Below are positions 60,869 through 64,000 of a DNA stretch of 64,000 nt, piece after piece. This DNA is from JAJRPT01 sp964465945 (lineage in GTDB: Bacteria; Bacteroidota; Ignavibacteria; Kapaibacteriales; UBA2268): contig CAYXMM010000003.1 of assembly GCA_964465945.1 (NCBI GenBank), positions 248,001-312,000 of the forward strand, given 5' to 3'. Within the stretch, counting starts at the first letter, position 1; every line of letters starts with the position of its first letter. Both the position numbers and the translations under genes were made by a program. A model generated the notes under the pieces. It ran no database searches and was not told the DNA's origin. It saw only the letters and a list, made by a program, of their open reading frames with translations.

Positions 60869-61954
60869 TTATTTAGAGTAAATTACTTTAGCTGCCTTTT
60901 CAGATTGCTCTATCGTTCCAGTATTAATTCTTATTGCATTAGGAAGCCCAAACATGTGTAACTGTCTTGTAACTATTCCATTATCTAATAATTTATTATG
61001 TAAAGCTTTTGGTTTAACTTCGTTTTCAAAAATCATCATCACAAAGTTAGCAGAAGGTTCTGTGCGAGCAATTCCAGCATTATCAATTGCTTCAAGTAAA
61101 ATATCCATTGATTTATTATTTACTTCAAGCATTTTGCCTACAAATTCATCATCGTCCAAAGCAGCCATAGCCGCTGCTTGTGCTAATGAATTTGGTTCAA
61201 AAGGCAATTTCACTCTACTTAAATAGTTTATTAAATATTCCGGTGCATAAGCAAAGCCAACTCTAATTCCTGCTAAGCCATAAGCTTTTGATAATGTTCT
61301 AAGAACAATTAAATTTTCTTCTTCAAACTCAAACCCATCTAAATAACCTGGCATTTCTTGTGCATAAAGCCAGTATGCTTCATCTAATATGACTAAAATA
61401 TCTTTTGGAACTTTTGCTAAAAACTTCACGAAATCAGATTTAGTAAACATAGTAGCAGTAGGGTTATTCGGATTTGCCAAATAAATTACTTTAGTTCTTA
61501 AAGTGATTTTATTTAAAATCCCAGATAAATCAAAAGAATAATCACTACGCATAGGAACTAATTGAGTAACCATTCCTTGCTTATTTGCATTCACATAAGT
61601 TCCGATAAAAGTTGCATTTGCTGTTAAAAGCTCATCACCTTTTTTGAAAAAAGTGTTAAATATGTATTGAATTAATGAATCTGAACCGTGCCCAGTTAAT
61701 ATATTTTTTGGATCTTTACCGAATTTATCGGCAATTTTTTGAGTTAATTCAGATGCGTTTGGATCTGGATAAATGTTAATTTCTGACAAATGCCTCTTTA
61801 TTGCTTCGACAGCTTTCGGCGAAGGACCTAATGGATTTTCATTTGAAGCTAAATTAATTAGTTTTTTAAATTCCTCACGTGTAATCGGTCTATCAAGTTT
61901 ATTTCCAGATTTATAAGGAACTAATTTCTCAATGTATTCAGGAACACTTATCAT
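60869..61954 (-). CDS. hisC: Histidinol-phosphate aminotransferase
   Basis: A PLP-dependent aminotransferase of the HisC/aspartate type I fold, about 361 residues. Opens ISVPEYIEKLVPYKSG; SNENPLGPSPKA; NPNNPTATMF; DEAYWLYA; PLP Lys in RTLSKAYGLAGIRVGFA; then FEPNSLAQAAA; and NAIRINTGTIEQ near the end. An in-frame ATG 33 bases upstream (61987) lies in the -7 box, so it cannot be transcribed from this promoter; I chose 61954. First gene of an operon with a FAH-family gene; the other his genes are not here, so a related aromatic-amino-acid role remains possible. Confidence 0.88.
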   Translation of the reverse strand: MISVPEYIEKLVPYKSGNKLDRPITREEFKKLINLASNENPLGPSPKAVEAIKRHLSEINIYPDPNASELTQKIADKFGKDPKNILTGHGSDSLIQYIFNTFFKKGDELLTANATFIGTYVNANKQGMVTQLVPMRSDYSFDLSGILNKITLRTKVIYLANPNNPTATMFTKSDFVKFLAKVPKDILVILDEAYWLYAQEMPGYLDGFEFEEENLIVLRTLSKAYGLAGIRVGFAYAPEYLINYLSRVKLPFEPNSLAQAAAMAALDDDEFVGKMLEVNNKSMDILLEAIDNAGIARTEPSANFVMMIFENEVKPKALHNKLLDNGIVTRQLHMFGLPNAIRINTGTIEQSEKAAKVIYSK

Positions 61955-61986
61955 AACATTTTTCCAAAAATTCAAAAAAATAAGCA

Positions 61987-62018
61987 CAAAATTACGAAAA
62001 AAAATTGAATTATGGCAA
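61987..62018 (-). promoter_or_regulatory. Promoter of hisC-FAH operon
   Basis: On the minus strand, TTG (62016-62018), 21 bases, then TAATTTTG (61987-61994). The chosen hisC start lies 32 bases downstream. Confidence 0.65.
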
Positions 62019-62082
62019 TAAAAGATAAACTAATCTTAAAATAAAAGGCGCTTTGTTGAAATTGTGGAAAACTTAATTTTTT

Positions 62083-62111
62083 AAAAAAAAATGCCGAACT
62101 TTTGTTCGGCA
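62083..62111 (-). terminator. Rho-independent terminator of the OmpA-like gene
   Basis: On the minus strand, TGCCGAAC/GTTCGGCA arms with a 4-base loop (62092-62111), then nine T. It is 29 bases past the stop at 62141. Confidence 0.92.
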
Positions 62112-62140
62112 CTTTCTAATAATCAATAAAAAATTTAAAG

Positions 62141-63151
62141 TTATTTTGTTCTTACGAACTCAATTCTTCTATTTTTAGCTCTATTTTCTGGAGAGTCATT
62201 TGGAACTAATGGATTATCAGGTCCCATACCTTTTGTAGTAATTCTATCAGCATCAATACCATTATTAACTAACCAAGTTTTAACAGTTTCAGCTCTTTTT
62301 AAAGATAAATCAATATTATATTGTCTGTCTCCAGTATCATCAGTATAACCAACAATATCAACAGTCCAATCTTCGTTATTTTCTAATGTTTTTAAAGCTC
62401 TGTATAAAATCATTTCTGAATTATCAGTTAATTCGCTTGAATTTGTTTTGAAAGTAACACCTTCTAAAATTAATTTATCACCAACGTTAGATTCAAACTC
62501 TTCAGCGTTTGAATAAGCACTTCCGTTAAGGTTAAATACATCACCAACATTATAAGAAACAGTGATATACCCAGTCCAGAAAGCATCATTCACATCGTCT
62601 AACCAAGGGTTAATATTATCATTCATACTGAAATTTGGACCAGCAGCAATGTCAATTGCCCAATTCTTATTTAATGTATAGCTAATCCCAGCACCGAAAT
62701 TATACATAAAATCAGTTCCAGTGATATTGTTACCAGCAAATTTAGGTTTAGTAGTTCCTTGCATAGTCAAAGCATTTGGGTCATAAGTAGAGTTATAATT
62801 TACAAACCCAATTCCACCATAACCATAAGGAGAAACATTCCAGCCCAAGAAACTTAAGAAATAAAATCTTGCTCTTAAATCACCCAAAATCATATCAGAC
62901 TTAAACCAAGAAGGAACTCCTTTATCATGATTTTCTTTTGCATATCCAAGACCAACTTCTAAAGCAACATAAGGACCTAGTAGGTTAGTATAAACAGCGT
63001 TTGCTTTTATATCAAAACCTAAACTTCTTTCTTTATTAGAAGTCTCATTAATTCCATAAACTGGACCTGCACCAACTCCGATAAACATAGTTTTATCATT
63101 GGCTTTTGCGCTCAAGCACAATAAAAATATTACAGCGAATATTTTATACAT
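62141..63151 (-). CDS. OmpA-like outer-membrane protein with peptidoglycan-binding domain
   Basis: A 336-residue outer-membrane protein. Signal peptide about 1-17 (ending LSAKA). The N-terminal barrel (about 18-215) has alternating aromatic strands (VALEVGLGYAKE, YGYGGIGFVNYNS, FGAGISYTLNKNWAIDIAAGPNF). The C-terminal OmpA domain (about 228-336) carries the peptidoglycan-binding blocks FKTNSSELTDNS, DIVGYTDDTGDRQYNIDLSLKRAETV and NRAKNRRIEFV, with the conserved Asp and Arg both present. Tethers the outer membrane to the cell wall. A TAATTTTG box lies 29 bases upstream, and a strong terminator follows. Confidence 0.95.
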   Translation of the reverse strand: MYKIFAVIFLLCLSAKANDKTMFIGVGAGPVYGINETSNKERSLGFDIKANAVYTNLLGPYVALEVGLGYAKENHDKGVPSWFKSDMILGDLRARFYFLSFLGWNVSPYGYGGIGFVNYNSTYDPNALTMQGTTKPKFAGNNITGTDFMYNFGAGISYTLNKNWAIDIAAGPNFSMNDNINPWLDDVNDAFWTGYITVSYNVGDVFNLNGSAYSNAEEFESNVGDKLILEGVTFKTNSSELTDNSEMILYRALKTLENNEDWTVDIVGYTDDTGDRQYNIDLSLKRAETVKTWLVNNGIDADRITTKGMGPDNPLVPNDSPENRAKNRRIEFVRTK

Positions 63152-63180
63152 CTTTTCTCAAATTGAAAATTAAACATTCG

Positions 63181-63188
63181 CAAAATTA
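63181..63188 (-). promoter_or_regulatory. Putative -7 box (TAATTTTG) for the OmpA-like gene
   Basis: Minus-strand match to TAnnTTTG, 29 bases before the start codon. No clear -33 TTTG is seen. Confidence 0.45.
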
Positions 63189-63314
63189 TGAAAATTAATT
63201 CATATACACTAAGTAGTTTTTCGGAGAAGTCATTATTAGCAGAAAAATTTATAACAATGTGTTACAACCCATTGTTAGATATAATAACACATATCAAAGG
63301 GTATAAAAGGGAAT

Positions 63315-63343
63315 AAAAAAGCCACAAAGTTAAATACTTGTGG
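63315..63343 (-). terminator. Terminator after tRNA-Arg
   Basis: On the minus strand, CCACAAGT and ACTTTGTGG form a stem with one bulged base and a 5-base loop, then CTTTTTTATT. It lies about 38 bases past the tRNA 3' end. Confidence 0.7.
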
Positions 63344-63380
63344 TTTAATATGTTTATAGAAATTATATATTTTTAACAAG

Positions 63381-63454
63381 TACACCCGGAGGGATTCGAA
63401 CCCACAACCCTCAGAGCCGAAATCTGATGCGCTATCCAGTTACGCTACGGGTGC
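63381..63454 (-). tRNA. tRNA-Arg (anticodon UCG)
   Basis: A 74-base cloverleaf on the minus strand. Acceptor GCACCCG pairs with CGGGTGT (a G-U at the first pair); D-arm GCGT...GCGC; anticodon stem TCAGA/TCTGA with loop TTTCGGC, so anticodon TCG (63418-63420), Arg CGA family. The T-loop is TTCGAAT, with stem GTGGG/CCCTC that has a U-U mismatch at 50-64. CCA is not encoded (the base after A73 is C, then TT). A terminator follows. Confidence 0.96.
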
Positions 63455-63477
63455 AAAAACTCAAAATTAACTAATTT

Positions 63478-63508
63478 TTTGCAAACAGAAAATTTATCCT
63501 TAATTTTG
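63478..63508 (+). promoter_or_regulatory. Promoter of the ArsC-like gene, apparently leaderless
   Basis: TTTG (63478-63481), 19 bases, then TAATTTTG (63501-63508), a full Bacteroidetes-type match. The start codon is only 5 bases beyond, so the expected RNA start falls on or beside the ATG at 63514. Confidence 0.65.
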
Positions 63509-63513
63509 TTAAT

Positions 63514-64000
63514 ATGTTAAATGCAATTCCAATTAAATTTAGCAAAGATATTTGTTTGAATTTTATTTCAGATGAAAGAATTGCTATTTTAGATAAAATT
63601 GCTGAATATATTGTCAATTCTTACTCGCCGAAACTTGTTTTTATTTGTACTCATAATAGCCGTCGTTCGCAGATGGCACAAGTCCTTGCTCAAATATTTG
63701 CCGATGATTTTGAATTAAAAAATATTCAATTATATTCTGGAGGAACTCAAATTACTGAGTTTAATGCTAATGCAATTAATGCTCTTGAAAGAATGGGTAT
63801 TGATTTTACTAAATATGGCAATTCAAACCCAGTTTATAGTATTGCTATTAAAGACGTTGAGTATAAATTTTACTCAAAAAAGTATGATGATACACATAAT
63901 CCTAATGAAAAGTTTTGTGCAGTGATGACTTGCTCGGAAGCAGATGGAAATTGCCCATTTATTCCGGGCGCAGAATCCCGAATTGGATTAAAATATGATG
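63514..64000 (+). CDS. Arsenate reductase/LMW protein-tyrosine-phosphatase family protein, 5' part (runs off right edge)
   Basis: The frame is open from ATG 63514 to the end of the window (162 residues). After an N-terminal helix (SDERIAILDKIAEYIV) comes the P-loop FICTHNSRRSQMAQ (Cys-x5-Arg, Cys near residue 46), a strong match to thioredoxin-linked ArsC and LMW-PTP enzymes, then YSGGTQITEFNANAINALERMGI and a final CAVMTCSEADGNCPFIPGAESRIGLKYD that is typical of the ArsC-like subgroup in Bacteroidota, including the later Cys. It may reduce arsenate or dephosphorylate proteins; no ars genes are seen on this side. It is the first complete promoter-to-gene unit after the tRNA and has an exact -33/-7 promoter with almost no leader. 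Confidence 0.88.
   Translation, partial: MLNAIPIKFSKDICLNFISDERIAILDKIAEYIVNSYSPKLVFICTHNSRRSQMAQVLAQIFADDFELKNIQLYSGGTQITEFNANAINALERMGIDFTKYGNSNPVYSIAIKDVEYKFYSKKYDDTHNPNEKFCAVMTCSEADGNCPFIPGAESRIGLKYD

Noticed and set aside
1..64000. CRISPR arrays, transposases, integrases, rRNA genes, riboswitches
   Set aside because: No spaced repeats, DDE or recombinase motifs, rRNA-like sequence or riboswitch folds were seen on either strand.

Overview
This 64-kb window looks like ordinary chromosome of an AT-rich, Gram-negative bacterium of the Bacteroidota/Chlorobiota-Ignavibacteria side of the FCB group; a Kapabacteria-like lineage would fit, but I cannot prove the rank. The evidence is: four proteins ending in type IX secretion (T9SS) type A sorting domains; a lipoprotein FKBP, DUF1573 and Bat-type proteins typical of this group; a MetH lacking its homocysteine domain; and promoters of the Bacteroidetes form (TTG/TTTG, 18-21 bases, TAnnTTTG) upstream of several genes. 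No phage, transposase or CRISPR array is visible.

Layout. 1-3.4 kb: two T9SS cargo proteins. 3.4-7.6 kb: metH, converging on a small outer-membrane barrel and a lipoprotein FKBP isomerase. 7.8-13.4 kb: a tightly packed minus-strand operon of MFS transporter, pirin, esterase and uvrA. 13.4-16.6 kb: a block of three secreted-protein genes (two Cys-rich paralogues around a T9SS protein) bounded by two copies of the same terminator. 16.6-24.9 kb: one long operon from a TTG/TATATTTG promoter, yceD-rpmF-plsX-fabH-fabD-fabG-acpP-fabF-rnc-gcvPB, joining ribosome, phospholipid and type II fatty acid synthesis. 25-31 kb: a secreted M6 metalloprotease, a methyltransferase and acyl-CoA dehydrogenase pair, DUF1573 and an acyl-CoA thioesterase.

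31.3-39.3 kb holds the most striking gene: one 2665-residue protein joining a methyltransferase, a protein-kinase-like domain, two GT2 and two GT4 glycosyltransferases, a second methyltransferase and TPRs. It looks like a whole glycan-assembly line in one chain, starting with a methyltransferase and a kinase as in the WbdD chain terminators of O-antigen synthesis. 39.4-42.3 kb: a flippase-like membrane protein and an Xaa-Pro aminopeptidase. 42.3-45.1 kb: a restriction-modification island with two DNA methyltransferases and a PD-(D/E)XK nuclease. The pepP promoter/start region is duplicated on the far side of one methyltransferase gene, and the other methyltransferase is out of frame at an A7 slippery tract.

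45.2-52 kb: meaB, cinA, tsaD, a HAD phosphatase and valS. 52-59.7 kb: minus-strand genes for two histidine kinases, a Bat-like VWA/TPR pair, an unknown membrane-anchored protein, an MtnX-like phosphatase and a very acidic protein. 59.8-62 kb: hisC and a fumarylacetoacetase-family gene. 62-64 kb: an OmpA-like porin, tRNA-Arg(UCG) and the start of an ArsC/LMW-phosphatase-like gene with an apparently leaderless promoter. No gene-free gap exceeds 300 bases.
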